NCBI GenBank assembly: GCA_958299035.1
Contig: CATQJL010000001.1
Location: forward strand, 34,014,780 to 34,078,779
Length of the DNA: 64,000 bases
Direction: 5' to 3'
From: Cylicocyclus nassatus
Lineage: Eukaryota > Nematoda > Chromadorea > Rhabditida > Strongylidae
How positions within the stretch are numbered: the stretch's first letter is position 1; each line of letters starts with the position of its first letter. Positions 32,576 to 44,214 of the stretch are shown here, in pieces. The translations under genes and the position numbers were made by a program. Under the pieces are notes generated by a model. It made no database searches. It was not told the origin of the DNA and saw only the letters and a program-made list of their open reading frames with translations.

Positions 32576-33930
32576 AACAAATGTTAGGTGTACACCAAAT
32601 ATGTCACATCATCGCGTTTCTTGTAAAAGAAAGCTTTTTTTGTTCGGAACACTTCGACTCTCGCGTTGTGTTAATTACCGTCGGCATGCTGGTAGTCAAG
32701 TATGAGCATGCCGTCAGCATGCCCATTATTGACTTTTCAAAATAGATGTGCGCATCAGGAACAAACGCGAAGAGGAAATTACAATAACGCAGTACTAGTT
32801 TTTCGTTATATACTATCTCTGCAACATGGCTGGCTCCGGCTCTGCTAGGACGGTATCCTCATTCTTATTCCCCCCCCCCCGCCGTATCTAGTTTCACTGA
32901 CCCGGTTCCGGGTACGCCGAGTCGCTTAACAGTGCTTTTAAGCGCCAGAAAGAGCTAACCCTTGAATTTGCCTTGGTCCTGCGTTCGCTGAAAGACACTT
33001 ATGGATTGCTTTTAGAGGAGCGTGTCAGATAGAAAAAAGTTTTGGAAATAAACACATTTTCATATGGCATAGAAATTATTCAAAAAGACAATTCAAATAG
33101 AAGCACACATCCCTTGTAGTAATCTACCCAAATGCTAAGCAATAGCTCGGCAAATTTAAAGCTAGGAAGCGTCTGTGTGGGGGAGGACCGCTCTCCTCCT
33201 CCCTCCCCCCCCCCCCCCCCCCGCCCTCCCCCACACTACATCAAGGGCATGCAGCTTCCAAAAACCAACTCGCCTCAGCCAATATAATTCAGTACTTAAT
33301 GGATAAATCAGCTGTAATGCCGAAGTTGCTCGCGACTATGATGCTTGAATGAATGCTGGACATATACATGCTTGCACTTTCCTTTTCAATTCAAAAAGGA
33401 AAGTGCAAGCAACAGGCAATAAGCTGCCCTTTAACACGCACAAATGTTGATAGCTTTGTCTGTAATTATTGTAAAAACACTACAGAAGTGTATTATCTCG
33501 GAAATTAGAGGTGCTCCTCTGTGTTCAAACTGATAAAAAGGTTGTTTACAATATTGGCAACCTTGATAGCTCTCATTCACACGCATGGGAACCGTATTAA
33601 TCTCTATGGACTTACGTACGTGGTCGCAACCTATGGAGCTCAGCCTCATTTCGCTAGCCATTGGTCTGTTTATTGGCTCTCTTTATATCACGAATATATC
33701 GTGATCTTTTAAGATCTCGTCACCTCTATAGACGTGACGTATCAGCTCGCGATGTACTACGTAGGCTGCTGCATAAGTTCTGTCCGATTTTTTGCCTCGT
33801 GTTTGATGCAGCTGCTCTAAGAGAATATCACTTAAATGCGATACTATTTGTATCATTACAAAGCGCCTTTCTTGCACTTTCTAACACATATCTTTCAACA
33901 AATCCTTCGGTCTAAGAGATGTCAGGACTA
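32576..33930. other. No gene; low-complexity and hairpin sites
   Basis: Contains poly-C runs at about 32,870 and 33,206, a GGGGGAGGA/TCCTCC snap-back around 33,180-33,240 and the hairpin at 33,370. The open frames have no recognisable domain. Confidence 0.4.
33370..33412. repeat. Short perfect hairpin
   Basis: TGCTTGCACTTTCCTTTT is followed by a 6-7 base loop and its exact inverse AAAAGGAAAGTGCAAGCA. The stem is about 18 bp. The loop is short for a microRNA precursor. Confidence 0.7.
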
Positions 33931-33931
33931 A

Positions 33932-34568
33932 CAAGGAGAGGGTACTTAGTCGAAAGCACCAATCCAGTTGGGACATATATCATCTCAAAGCGCTTGAAAC
34001 GCTGATTCCAAATCTGCAGTTTCTAGCTGCGGAGCGGTTTTGTAGAGGGAGTTATAAGGGGTGTTTCCTCTGGGGTTGAGGCGCCCTCCACCAGGTGTCC
34101 CCCTACCTATGAGCACTGTAGAGGAGTACCAACTGGTGGCAACTGACCTAGTGGTAAGTGACGTGCTTGATAAAGAGAGTGTCAAGGTTTTGATCCTCTT
34201 CGCATGCTAATTTGAACTTCTAAATGGCTTTAGAGCCCTAAAGCATAAAACTTTTGATGATATTGATTCTAATCGAAGTTGATAGTGTTGAAAATCCAAA
34301 GTAGTATGAGTATTACAATCTTTACTGTAATCTTCATTCAAGTTACTTACTATTAGGTCAGTTGCCATCAGCTGATACTCCTCTACAGTGCTTACAGATA
34401 AGGGGAGACCGCTGGAGGGCGCCTAAACTCCAGAGGGGAACACCCTTACTCCTTCTGCAAAACCGCTCCGCAGCTAGAAACTGCAGATTTGGTATCAGCG
34501 TTTCAAGCGCTTTAAGATAATATATGTCTCATCTGGATTGGTGCTTTCGACTAAGTATCCTCTCCTTG
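33932..34568. mobile_element. Palindromic MITE, TAA-flank family (copy 4, tRNA-like core)
   Basis: CAAGGAGAGGGTACTTAGTCG at the left mirrors CGACTAAGTATCCTCTCCTTG at the right, with TAA on both sides. Arms are about 220 bp. In the loop, TAGTGGTAAGTG (34,149-34,160) and GGTTTTGATCCTC (34,186-34,198) resemble Pol III A and B boxes at a tRNA-like spacing. Confidence 0.88.
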
Positions 34569-34571
34569 TAA

Positions 34572-35317
34572 GATCTTCAGGTGGCCGGGGCGCGCTCTCA
34601 TGTAGGAAGTAAATTCTTGCAAGAAAACCTCCACAATGCGCTCTTAAAGTCAAATCCTTTCACTGGTTACGGAATAAAGGTATAACAGGCTAGTATGTGC
34701 ACAAGCTCAATTTCATAAAGAAAACTCCTTTCTAGTAAAATTCCTTGTCGAACATATATTTTTTATAAATGTTTACAAGCGATAAAATTCTGCAAGTAGA
34801 GGCAATCGATGACTCCAAAATTGGGATTGCTAGAGTAAAGCAAGAGCTAACACGGCCCATCCACCATTTCCTTTTCGCCGCTAGCGTCAAGTGTAGAATT
34901 TTAAAAATTTGTGAATTGGCATGCACACATGCACTGAAGCGCAAGTCAAAAAAGTAGCGTATTTTTTGCTCCGTTAAAAATCTCCTGGCACCGGAGACAC
35001 TATGAGCTCTTTTAGGTTGCTAGAAAAAAACTACGAAAATTTCTTTATCTATTCATGGTTAACTTATATGCCTATCGATTCTCATAAGGGAGCATTGCCG
35101 TGTCAAAAAAGACATATCTGAAAAAGTGCTGTGAAGTTTTTGAGTTCTTGCTTCTTCTTTGACAAGGTTCTCTACAAGACTTGATTTCTAGTTAAAGAAC
35201 TGCTCAACACATTGGAATTAAGATCAGGATAAAAGTTGGCTTTGAAAAAGTCATGACATTTTGAATTCAAAGATTCAAGTCGGACAGAACTTATGCAGCA
35301 GCCTGATACTCGGGATA
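34572..35317. other. No gene recognised
   Basis: Short open frames on both strands only. Confidence 0.4.
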
Positions 35318-35319
35318 TA

Positions 35320-36253
35320 CAGGGTGCGGCAAAAGTCTGGGAGCCTAGTACTTTTTCGTACAAAACGAGAAGGGAAGTACCTAGAAACGAGAAATTTGGC
35401 GCACACATAATTCGAACCATTGCAAATACAGCTCAGTTCTTGAATTTCGAAATTGCTTCTTTTGGCATCCACGCAGCCCTACAAAATCTTGGCAGATCCA
35501 CCTGTCATGGCACGCAGGCAGTGTAATGGAATTCGCCCCACGCCTTCACAATAACTGCTTCTTTTACCTTGGCAAATGTGCAGCGCGATAGAGCAAGCTT
35601 TTATCTACAACAGGCTTCCAAAAGAATTTTTTCATTGCTTAGGAATAAAAATATTGGATTTTCAATTAGAAGCATGTGTACGTCGCACACCGGAATTTTG
35701 GCTACAATTGCGCGAATAAAAACTTAAAAATATCGTTTAAAAAGTATAAAAAGTGTTCCATGGCCGAATTTCAGTAGTTTCTAATTTAGAGGACGTATGC
35801 AAAATATGCAGCCTTGGTCCCAGTGCCTGTTGAGCATTCTATAGTTTTTAAATTTGTTCTGAAGACGGATTTCCACTGGCACGTAGGTAACATTTGCAAA
35901 CTTTTATTTTCCGTTCATGCAGTTACAGCTCCTGGCAAACGCAAAACTAGGATACAATAGCGCGAAGCCTCTTCTATGTTGTGTGCATCGAAGTTTTGTA
36001 AAATATTAACAGCATCTCTAGCTACAGCAAAAATTGTAAATACCAAAAATTCCGGTTTTTTCGCTTTGCAAAAGTACTAGTTTGGTAACTTCCATTCTTA
36101 CAAAAACATATGGCAGCCATTTCCAGCCAAATAAAGTGTATTCTGTACAGGATGACCGCAGCATCATGTGGCATAAAATTGAAAACAAAACCATCAGTTT
36201 CTTTTTAATTGCAGTACTGCAAAGTTAGGCTCCCAGACTTTTGCCGCACCCTG
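35320..36253 (-). mobile_element. Mariner-type non-autonomous element, 934 bp (copy 2)
   Basis: CAGGGTGCGGCAAAAGTCTGG and its inverse at the right (CCAGACTTTTGCCGCACCCTG) are flanked by TA. The minus strand near 35,560-35,400 reads AVIVKAWGEFHYTACV, which loosely fits the last helices of a mariner-type transposase. The catalytic part is missing. Internal sequence (CACGCAGGC near 35,513) parallels 5325-6245. Confidence 0.8.
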
Positions 36254-36255
36254 TA

Positions 36256-36660
36256 ATGTAGCCTGCAAATAAGAGATTATTGGTTCGCGAAATGAAGCTG
36301 AGCAAACTTAGATTGCGACCACGTACGTCATGTTATGGAGCTTACTACGATCCTAGAAGTTTTGCCAGGGCCCACCGCAGTCAGCACAGTCAGGCTGGAT
36401 TTTTCCTTGGAGAAATCCGAGGGAGTATGGTTTTGCGAAAATCGCAAAAAAAGAATCGAGCCTATATTAGAATGGGAGATGACAGCATAAAGCTCTTGTT
36501 ATCCACAATTTTACCCAAAATCACAATTTCTCAGCATGCTCTAAATTGGATGCATCATGCTTTTTGAAGATCTCAGTCATACATACACTGAAATTGTTTC
36601 ACTGCTACAAAGTGCTTCTCCTTTTTACTTGTCATGTTATTAAAAGCCGCATGCAGGCTT
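36256..36660. other. No gene recognised
   Basis: Sequence after the mariner-type copy. The frame at 36,280-36,567 has no recognisable motif. Confidence 0.35.
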
Positions 36661-36666
36661 TTCAGG

Positions 36667-36769
36667 TTCAGCACAATTACCAAGTACACGGCTATCGACA
36701 ACAACATATTCAAAGTCAAACATTCTGTTCGACAAAGGCAGTGCGCGAACATGCGATTTATTCAAATGG
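36667..36769 (+). other. Exon-like segment (or retroelement fragment)
   Basis: A 103-bp stretch lies between an acceptor (GCTTTTCAG, ending 36,666) and a donor (ATG/GTAAGA). All three frames are open, so the coding frame is not decided. One frame reads NILFDKGSARTC, which faintly resembles a retroviral-type protease motif; another reads VREHAIYSN. A 46-bp gap then leads to another acceptor (GATATTCAG). Confidence 0.25.
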
Positions 36770-36830
36770 TAAGATGCGCTGTTGTTTCTGGAGGGATTTC
36801 AAAATGATATTCAGATACTGCTGCTAGCAA

Positions 36831-36932
36831 CAGGATTCACAGCAGAAGAAAATGAGATCGATGAAGGATTTGTAGAAGAAGAAAATGGGATCGGTGATGG
36901 ATTCACAGAAGAAGAAAATGGGATCGGTGAGT
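36831..36932 (+). repeat. 33-bp tandem repeat, open frame with acidic 11-residue units
   Basis: Three units of 33 bp translate as GFTAEENEIDE, GFVEEENGIGD and GFTEEENGIGE. The period is an exact multiple of three and the frame is kept, then GGATCG/GTGAGTAG looks like a splice donor. This could be a small exon of an unrecognised gene. No partner exon could be joined with confidence. Confidence 0.45.
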
Positions 36933-38310
36933 AGCGACACTTTGACAAGGAGGAAACAGGCCAGTCTTGCGCTTCTTGTACTCATCTGATTCGTCCATTT
37001 CTGTAAAAGTGAGAGCAATATTTGTTGTGCATCGCGTGGTAAAATTTAAGATTTAGTTCAACTATTGCTTATGCTAGTTCGTAGCAGCCTTGCCATCAAT
37101 GCTGAGCTTTCGTTTTTTGTTGCTTGTGATGGGACCGGATTTACCCACCTACATGATGCGTTGCGATGTAGAGAGGTCAAAATCTTTGAAACAAAGGTTC
37201 GCAACTTCTTTCACAAAACCGCTTCGCAAATTTTGGGAACTTATCAGTGTTCCGAAGGAAGCATAATGATGTATATCTCGTTGCTGAACGCCATTGCCGC
37301 TCGGTAATATTTATCTGAAGAAAATAGTTAGAACTTGACCCTGCCACTCCAGACAAGCTGCATATCATCGAACTCGCCTCAAAACGCCGATTTCAAATAT
37401 ATGTTTTTTTATTTGCCATGCGACTATCTGGGAGGAGTTATAAACTTACAAATTTGAGAAATTTTTCGAGTTTTGACGAATGGATTTCCTTGGAAGCAAT
37501 TTGATGGCGCGGATTTACAGTGGCTATGGTTTTTTTTAATTACAAGAAAGAAGCACATTCTTTAAAAACTAAATAAGTGTTCTTGAAACTTATCTCGTGG
37601 AACATGCGCTACAGAACACTTAACAAACCACACTTTTAAATGCTCATAACTCCTAACAGATAGGGCTGGGTTGAGTTCTGACCATTTCTTGCTGAGCTGC
37701 TTTTATCAAGCAAACCCAACTTGTTCTTGATTCTCGAAATTCGTGGATTTGTAGATCGGAATGCTACCATATTCAGTAGTCAAAGAGTATTCCAAAGTTT
37801 CATGCTGTCAAGCCGAAACTTTGTGCTATGCTGCTCTGGTTGGTTTTCAGTACTCCAAAATGTGCTCGACACTGTTTCGTATCGGCGATCAGAATCTGTC
37901 ATCGTTTATAGAACAGTCTTGATTCGCGTATAAAAATCTCTGCTATTGCATCTATGACTATGACGATGAGTAATGAGCGCAAAGCTTTTGAAGTACTAAT
38001 TGTCTGGCCTTTTCCTGGTATATTCACTGCTAACTGCACTTGGCAGTGCGCACATTTGTCCTATCAGTTATGCTTTCTTCGTGGAACTAGCGCAAATGTG
38101 GTTTACAATATCGTTTTCTGCTTTTTTATATGATCGGCTCTCAGATTCGTGTGGAGGTGTATTGCAGACTTTGCCTGATAACACATGTAAACTTGCTAAA
38201 CCTCCACGTCATAGCATTGCTTTTCGTAATCTCTCGCTAGCAAAAACCGCCACGCGGTGAGTTGGCAAGACTCCAACTCCACAAGAATCTGGGAGCCGAT
38301 GATAATAAAA
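36933..38310. other. No gene recognised
   Basis: Several 60-95 codon frames, none with a recognisable domain, signal peptide plus partner, or paralogue in the window. Confidence 0.35.
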
Positions 38311-38311
38311 A

Positions 38312-38590
38312 TGCTGTAGTCAAAGATAGCGTGGCTGTACCCTAGCATCAGGAGAAAAAATAAGTTTCAATAGTTAAGCTTCTTGCCACTTTTATAAAGA
38401 TTTGCTGCATGTCACTAACAAGGTGTTTTTTTGCTTTTTTTCCATAATAGAAATGAGTCTGCGTCAAGGATAGCGTGACTGTACCACAGCATCAGCAGAA
38501 AAAAAACTTAGGTCTAATGTCTAATAATCTTGAGTTAAGCTTTCAGCACTTTCATAAGACCTGCTGCGTTTCACTAGCAAGATTTAGTAG
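38312..38590. repeat. Direct repeat, about 145 bp x 2
   Basis: TCAAAGATAGCGTGGCTGTACC with AGCATCAGGAGAAAAAA and TTAAGCTT recurs from 38,465 as TCAAGGATAGCGTGACTGTACC with AGCATCAGCAGAAAAAA, followed by related 3' parts (TTGCTGCATGTCACTA against CTGCTGCGTTTCACTA). Confidence 0.75.
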
Positions 38591-39029
38591 GAAAACAGCT
38601 GCGCAGTTAAATGTTAGGACGTCCCATAGCAATTCTCTTTTTTGCATGTAGCGCTCCCATTTTCCGGCATTTTGAAATAAACCATGACTTTGATTTTTGA
38701 TGGAATGATAGCACTTTTCTAGAGTCGAAATCAAGATTTCGCGGTTTTTGAGCAAAATATAGCCGTAAACAACCTGTATCAAACACGTCAACACCGAATT
38801 GTACGCAAGATGCCAAAGGTTAACTTATCCAAACTTAGTAGAAAGGAAATAATCCGAAAACAAGTAAGATCTGGCGCCCTCGAGACCTTGAGCAAATTGA
38901 ACTCGTAAAATTTGGAGGGCCTTATCCAGTAACTAAACTTCGAATCCTCGGAATTTGGCAAGACGCGCACAGTGGATTTACTCGACATGCTGGACACGAA
39001 CTTCGTAACTGTTTTTAGGTGAAACATTA
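38591..39029. other. No feature recognised
   Basis: Spacer with short frames only. Confidence 0.35.
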
Positions 39030-39281
39030 TATCGTTGTTTACTCGGTGTACGTTGGGCGGAGCATTTGCAGACATCTGAACACGTTGGTTGACAAACCTC
39101 TATTGCAAAGTATGGTTCTTTGTACTTTCTAAACTGCCGCGTGTATATGCTGTTGTCACACGTGGCACTTTTGATAGCGAGGGATTACAAAAACAATGCC
39201 TTGCGTTAGAGAATCAACAAGTTCACCGTGTTCATATGTCTGCAATTGCTCCGCCCAACGTACACCGATGAGGCGACGATA
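39030..39281. repeat. Inverted repeat, arms about 54 bp
   Basis: GGTGTACGTTGGGCGGAGCA followed by TTTGCAGACATCTGAACACG is mirrored at 39,227-39,268 (CGTGTTCATATGTCTGCAAT then TGCTCCGCCCAACGTACACC). The loop is about 140 bp. This may be a small foldback element; no duplication was fixed. Confidence 0.75.
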
Positions 39282-40720
39282 CCTTGACCGTAGGGAAGAG
39301 CCTCCTTCTATGCGGAACGGGCATCAGTTCATAATCAGCATGTCAAAATATTCCTTTAGCCATTGAACCAGATTCCAGCAAAATCAGGAGCAATCTAATC
39401 GTTAGACTTTTACACATAGTACATATGCCGTAATCCTTAGGCGCGATGGCGAAATTTTGGGAAAAGGGCTGTGTTTGTATTATATCATTATTTTCATACA
39501 ACTAAAGAATGATGTCCAGATATAAAAAGACAGATTATATACAAAGGCTGCATTATTTATGAACTAACTTTACATGTAATTCAGATAATTGCAAAGGTTT
39601 CGAGACAAACTACAGGGCGCTTCGAAAATTGCAGAAGGAAACATTTGCGTTATCTCTGAACGATGCCCCACCTAAGGAAATAACGCTAGTAGGCTTAAGT
39701 TACCATTATCTAGATCATTATCTAGATCTAGCCAATACTATGTGAATAAAATTCTAGATACCCCGCTGCCGCTTGATTCAGCAGTCGAGAGACCATCTGA
39801 GGATGTACTGCAAAGGAAGCTTTGTAAAAGGATGTAATCCGGAAAACTGTTCCAGAATTTGGTGTGTGGATGATTGATAAACTTACAACCATGAATTTGT
39901 AGTTTAAGGCATCGCGAGACGGTAAATATCCCGGATCTGATAAAGAGGTTCGAGGTTGTTGCGCTGGATATCATTCAAAGAAACGAGAAATTTTATAAAA
40001 CATGGGATGATCCCTACTTAAAACACAGTTATGATGCAATTACTGTAAGTTGATGGCGAACAGTGAATAGAATATCATAGTCTCTAACAATCTAGTTGTG
40101 AAAAGATCTAACTTTGTCATATCTGACCGGCCGCCCTCGCTTTTCGACCTCTTGTATGCCATACACGTTTCTTACAATGGATGGATAACTTGATCTAGTC
40201 CTTTGAAAAAAGGACATTTGCAGCCAGTCTGGAACGCCAATTCCAAGTACCTGGTTTGTAGGCTGAGCCTCATTTCGAAACGGGCCATACTTTTTTGCAT
40301 GTGTGTTTCACATAAACTCATTATGAGATAACAGCTCAGAGGACGTATGGGTCCGTGCGACAAAGGTTCTGGAATACTAGCATAGCATCTGTTGGTTTTT
40401 TTATGCTGTGAAGGAGCGTACCAAACATGACAAATAATGATATTGTAGTACCGTTAAGTTGATAAGCACGCAAATTTCGCAAACACATAAGCCAACAACT
40501 CGCTTCAGAATGACGCTCAGCACCTAGCAACAGCATATCTGGAATTAGCTTTGACGGTGAATCCAAATATGCTGTTGCATATATTCAGATTCAGAGTCTG
40601 AAGCTGCTTTCGAAAACATGCAAAAGCCAGTGTAAGTTGGTTTCTTTTTCTGGTAGATGAGACTCAGGCTCGTCCTGCCCCAGATTTATCAGTCGTTCGT
40701 TGAAAATCTGAGAGCTGTTC
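39282..40720. other. No gene recognised
   Basis: Contains a small direct repeat (CATTATCTAGATC, near 39,703-39,728). Otherwise unremarkable AT-rich spacer. Confidence 0.35.
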
Positions 40721-40723
40721 TCT

Positions 40724-41126
40724 CAAAGATACTTGGTGACTGTGACCACTCCTAATGAGAGACTAATCATAACAAGCGTCTTGCTGATCAAATCTGCTCT
40801 CGCTCTCTGCTAAATGAACGTCTGAAGGAATTATGATCTTTTCGCATAATTTTCGCTTACAACCATAGTCAAAATCATCACCTAACTCTTCTAAGGATAA
40901 ACGCTAGTGGGCTAAACAATTGCTTCTCCAAATTTTATTCCGAAAAGAAAACAAAAGACTCAAGCGAAGTTCATAGTTTTGCTCAACTGAAACAGTGCAA
41001 AATTTTAGGCAAAACTGCGTACTTATCTCAGACAATCGTTGCAGGAGCAAAAGCAGGTTTATGAGCGTTTTAAGGCGCATTTAGAGTGTTTATCTCATTA
41101 AGAATGCCGTCGGTATCCTTCCTTTG
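40724..41126. mobile_element. Palindromic MITE, TAA-flank family (copy 5)
   Basis: GATACTTGGTGACTGTGACC at the left and CGGTATCCTTCCTTTG at the right are the family's subterminal strings. CTGATCAAATCTGCTCTCGC and AATGAACGTCTGAAGGAATTATGA match the other copies. The outermost left bases are degraded. Confidence 0.6.
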
Positions 41127-41344
41127 CAAGATTTATTAGGTCCTATAAGTTTGTAGCTTGTCAAAATTCTGTCGGTAATGTGTTTTCTGCCGTTGTGCAT
41201 GACTTTCTGCCACCTTGCCGTCGGTTTAGCTCCATACTTCCAAAACTCAGCAGGTCCGGTTCCAAAAAAGTCGTCTAGCCAACGCCTAAGAATGTCTTTA
41301 AAATCGAAAGCAACCGTTCATACGATTCAAGAGAGCGGGACATT

Positions 41345-41677
41345 CACCCCTCCCTTCCCCCCCCCCCCCGAGGATGGGTCGCGAAATTTTTAAAATCCAC
41401 TTACATGGGTTATGAAATTGTGCAAGTGACTTGTTTATTTCTGTAAATAATTGAAATAAATTTCTAAATTTTTTAAAAATTTAAATTAGCTCTGTAAAAA
41501 AAATTTTCGGGGGCATGGCCGACGCCCCCTTTTTCATTTCAGGGGTTATGGACCGCAAAAATTTTGAGAAGCACCCCAAAAATTTTTTCGGAGTGCGTGG
41601 CTAACGCCAAGCACCTTCATTTAAAAAAATTTTCGCCGCCCCCTCCCCCCGGTTCGAAATCCTGGGACCGCCACTGG
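41345..41677. mobile_element. hAT-type MITE, truncated copy
   Basis: GGATGGGTCGCGAAATTTTT onwards parallels 31,063-31,371, including CGGAGTGCGTGGCTAACGCC, and it ends GGGACCGCCACTG. The left terminal repeat is lost beyond a poly-C run. Confidence 0.75.
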
Positions 41678-41689
41678 ATACTGGTATGT

Positions 41690-42345
41690 CTCCCAGTCAA
41701 GTCTTGCAAGACAGTTTTGACGACGTTTGCTATAGCAGCCATTTATGCAAGACTACACCCTGGATCTGTCTTTTGAGTCATTTTTGCAGTAGGAATTCGA
41801 TTAGACGGTGCAATCTTGCGAACGATGTCATTCACTGTATTCTTCTTGTGCGGCAGATCTCAATGCAGAATCTGCCCGTCCTGCAAAAAGTCTTCAAGGG
41901 AAAACACTGTAAATTTTTGGTTTCCTCAAAGCAGTCTAATACTGTCTTATTTCATAGTGACGGGAAGGCGCCAATTTTCATAATCGATAAAAAAAATGTG
42001 TGCCAATACACCCTTTTGTAAGAAAAAGTCAAACAGTTATCGGATTGCTTCTTTTTTTCTTTTGAAAATTCCACATTTGGAAGCTGAGAATTGAATGGAT
42101 ACAATAAGTCATTGTAAGAAGCTTGATTAGATCTTCTGAACAATATGCTCATTTTGCCGCACATCAACCGCCTTCTAGAAACTGAGAGCGAGAATGAAAA
42201 CGCTCCGAAGCTATGGAACGACCTAATACTTGCCTAACACGACTATCAAACTCGCACTTTTGGAAAATATTCACCAACTTCCGTTTTCGGTGAAATGATA
42301 CTGCCTTCATAAGGCTTAACGTGCTGTACTGTCTGTGTATCTTAT
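41690..42345. other. No gene recognised
   Basis: The frame at 41,686-42,021 (111 codons) has no recognisable motif. Confidence 0.35.
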
Positions 42346-42520
42346 ATGTAATGCTGAGTGCCTGTTTGTCTTCTGTGTGTAAGTATGTTCCGAGTAGACA
42401 TTTTATTCTTGAACCGATCCGGACAAAACCTGGCATACATACACTTTGGGGCGGGCGATGTCGTAAACTCCTCGAAATTGAACGAAATCGATTTTATCGG
42501 TTTTTGCATTTGCATCTTCC
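42346..42520. repeat. Dispersed repeat (related to 25.5 kb)
   Basis: GTTTGTCTTCTGTGTGTAAG, then GTATGTTCCGAGTAGA, then ATCCGGACAAAACCTGGCAT and GATGTCGTAAACTCCTCG follow the same order as at 25,555-25,675. Confidence 0.5.
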
Positions 42521-42872
42521 ATGCAATTGAGCTGGGAGTTGGCATTGACTTGTAAGCGAGATACTGATTACGAAAATGTTATTGACAGGACCAGGCGGTG
42601 CCGATTGCTACTTGTTATCAGTGACACGGCAAAGTCATTTTTGATAGAGACTGTTCCAGTAATCAGCAGCTCATATAACCCTTCCATCTACAAACGTGGT
42701 TATTGAAAGATAAATAATAACACTTTGTTTTGGGATGGAAAGAGGTCGAGAGAGACTTGTTTTGCACAACACTATGCAACACTCATTTGCACTGTAAAAA
42801 ACCCGCGCACTTTGCACAGGTTGCTAATTTTTGCTACACTCTTCTATCCACATAACGCCACGAGAGATAATA

Positions 42873-43496
42873 TTAGGTTGTCTCATAATTAATGCACGTT
42901 TCATAACCTCTTTTTGAGAGCTGATTTTCAAAGAAGAAACATTTTTTTTCCAAAACCCCCTATAGTATTGTAAAGCCTGATTCCTCTAGTTTTTAATATG
43001 AATATGTGCGTACACGTAGAGTAGATCTAGTACGACTAATGCTCGGAAAACGGCAGCATTTCATCGATTTTTTGAATAGAAAATTTTGAAAAATCCCAAA
43101 AAGGCAATTTTTTGGATTTTTCAAAATATTGAAAAAATGGGTACTTCCAGTTTTTTTGCAAAATTTTCTCACAGAAATATGTCGTAAAATTCAAACTTCA
43201 CTCCATTGAACCAGCGACCATCGGCTATATAATGAGCAAAGTCCGCACGATCCTAGTACATTTGAGCGAAAGTTAAGTTCTCTTGAATTGTAGGTTTCTA
43301 AAATGTTCGGGAATTTTCTAGGCTATGAAATCTTTCTTGAAGTGGCTGCGATCCAACAGAAGCATGCGTTCTATAGTCAAAGGTATGTTGCTTGCAGTGA
43401 TTTTTATTGCGCTCAAAAAAAAAAGGTTTTGGAAAAAAGTTATCTTGATTAGAAGTTGAAATTCATAAAACGTGCATTAATTATGAGACAACCTAA
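42873..43496. mobile_element. Mariner-type MITE M5 (624 bp)
   Basis: TTAGGTTGTCTCATAATTAA with TGCACGTTT at the left and its exact inverse at the right are flanked by TA (42,871-42,872 and 43,497-43,498). A second inner pairing (TTTTTTCCAAAACC against GGTTTTGGAAAAAA) extends the symmetry. No transposase frame. Confidence 0.92.
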
Positions 43497-43894
43497 TATT
43501 TTGATGCAGTTGAATAGCGGGGCTTTGCTAGGTGATCGTGCAAATCCCGCCGTAAGAGGGGGATTTGCAAACGAATGGCTAGAAAAGGTAGAAGCGGCGG
43601 TGGTGCTTTTGCCCATCATCATAGGATGCCTGAAAATGAGATGGGCTTGAATGTAGGTAGAAAAGCAAGAGAAGGTTGGATTTGTATCATTTTAATTACA
43701 TCAAATCCCAACCAAACTTGTTAACTTCACACCGCCCTCATTGATGAGCGCATCCACCTTAGCCGCTTCTTCTACCTTGTATAGTAATTCTCTCCTCGAA
43801 ATCCGTTCTTGCATCGATTTGGATGACTACTTAGTGAGGAAGCCCGCTGTGTCGCATCAGAATCTCACCTTTTTGAACTGCTGGTAGTGCTTTA

Positions 43895-44084
43895 GGCTAG
43901 GTTCATACTTATATCGAAGTTCCAGAACAGTTCCAGTACAGTTCTCGCACTGTGCTGGAACTGTTCGCATCTTGCCGCTCAACACCGCATGCGGGTGGCT
44001 GCAGCGCATTCAGCACAGTTCCAGCACAGTGCGAGAACTGTAATGCAACTGTCCCTTAATTTCGGAATCAGTATGAACCCAGCC
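43895..44084. mobile_element. Tourist-like MITE, 190 bp
   Basis: GGCTAGGTTCATACT mirrors AGTATGAACCCAGCC, with TTA on both sides. Arms then pair through CAGTTCTCGCACTGTGCTGG against CCAGCACAGTGCGAGAACTG. Confidence 0.9.
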
Positions 44085-44214
44085 TTAATAAGGTTGATGA
44101 GAGCCCACATTCTTAGTAGTCTGCCTTGTAAAACAATGCTTTCCACGAATAAGGTAAAAATTTTTAGCTGAATAATTCAGATTGTCACCTTTGGTATATA
44201 TAAGGTAATTCTAA

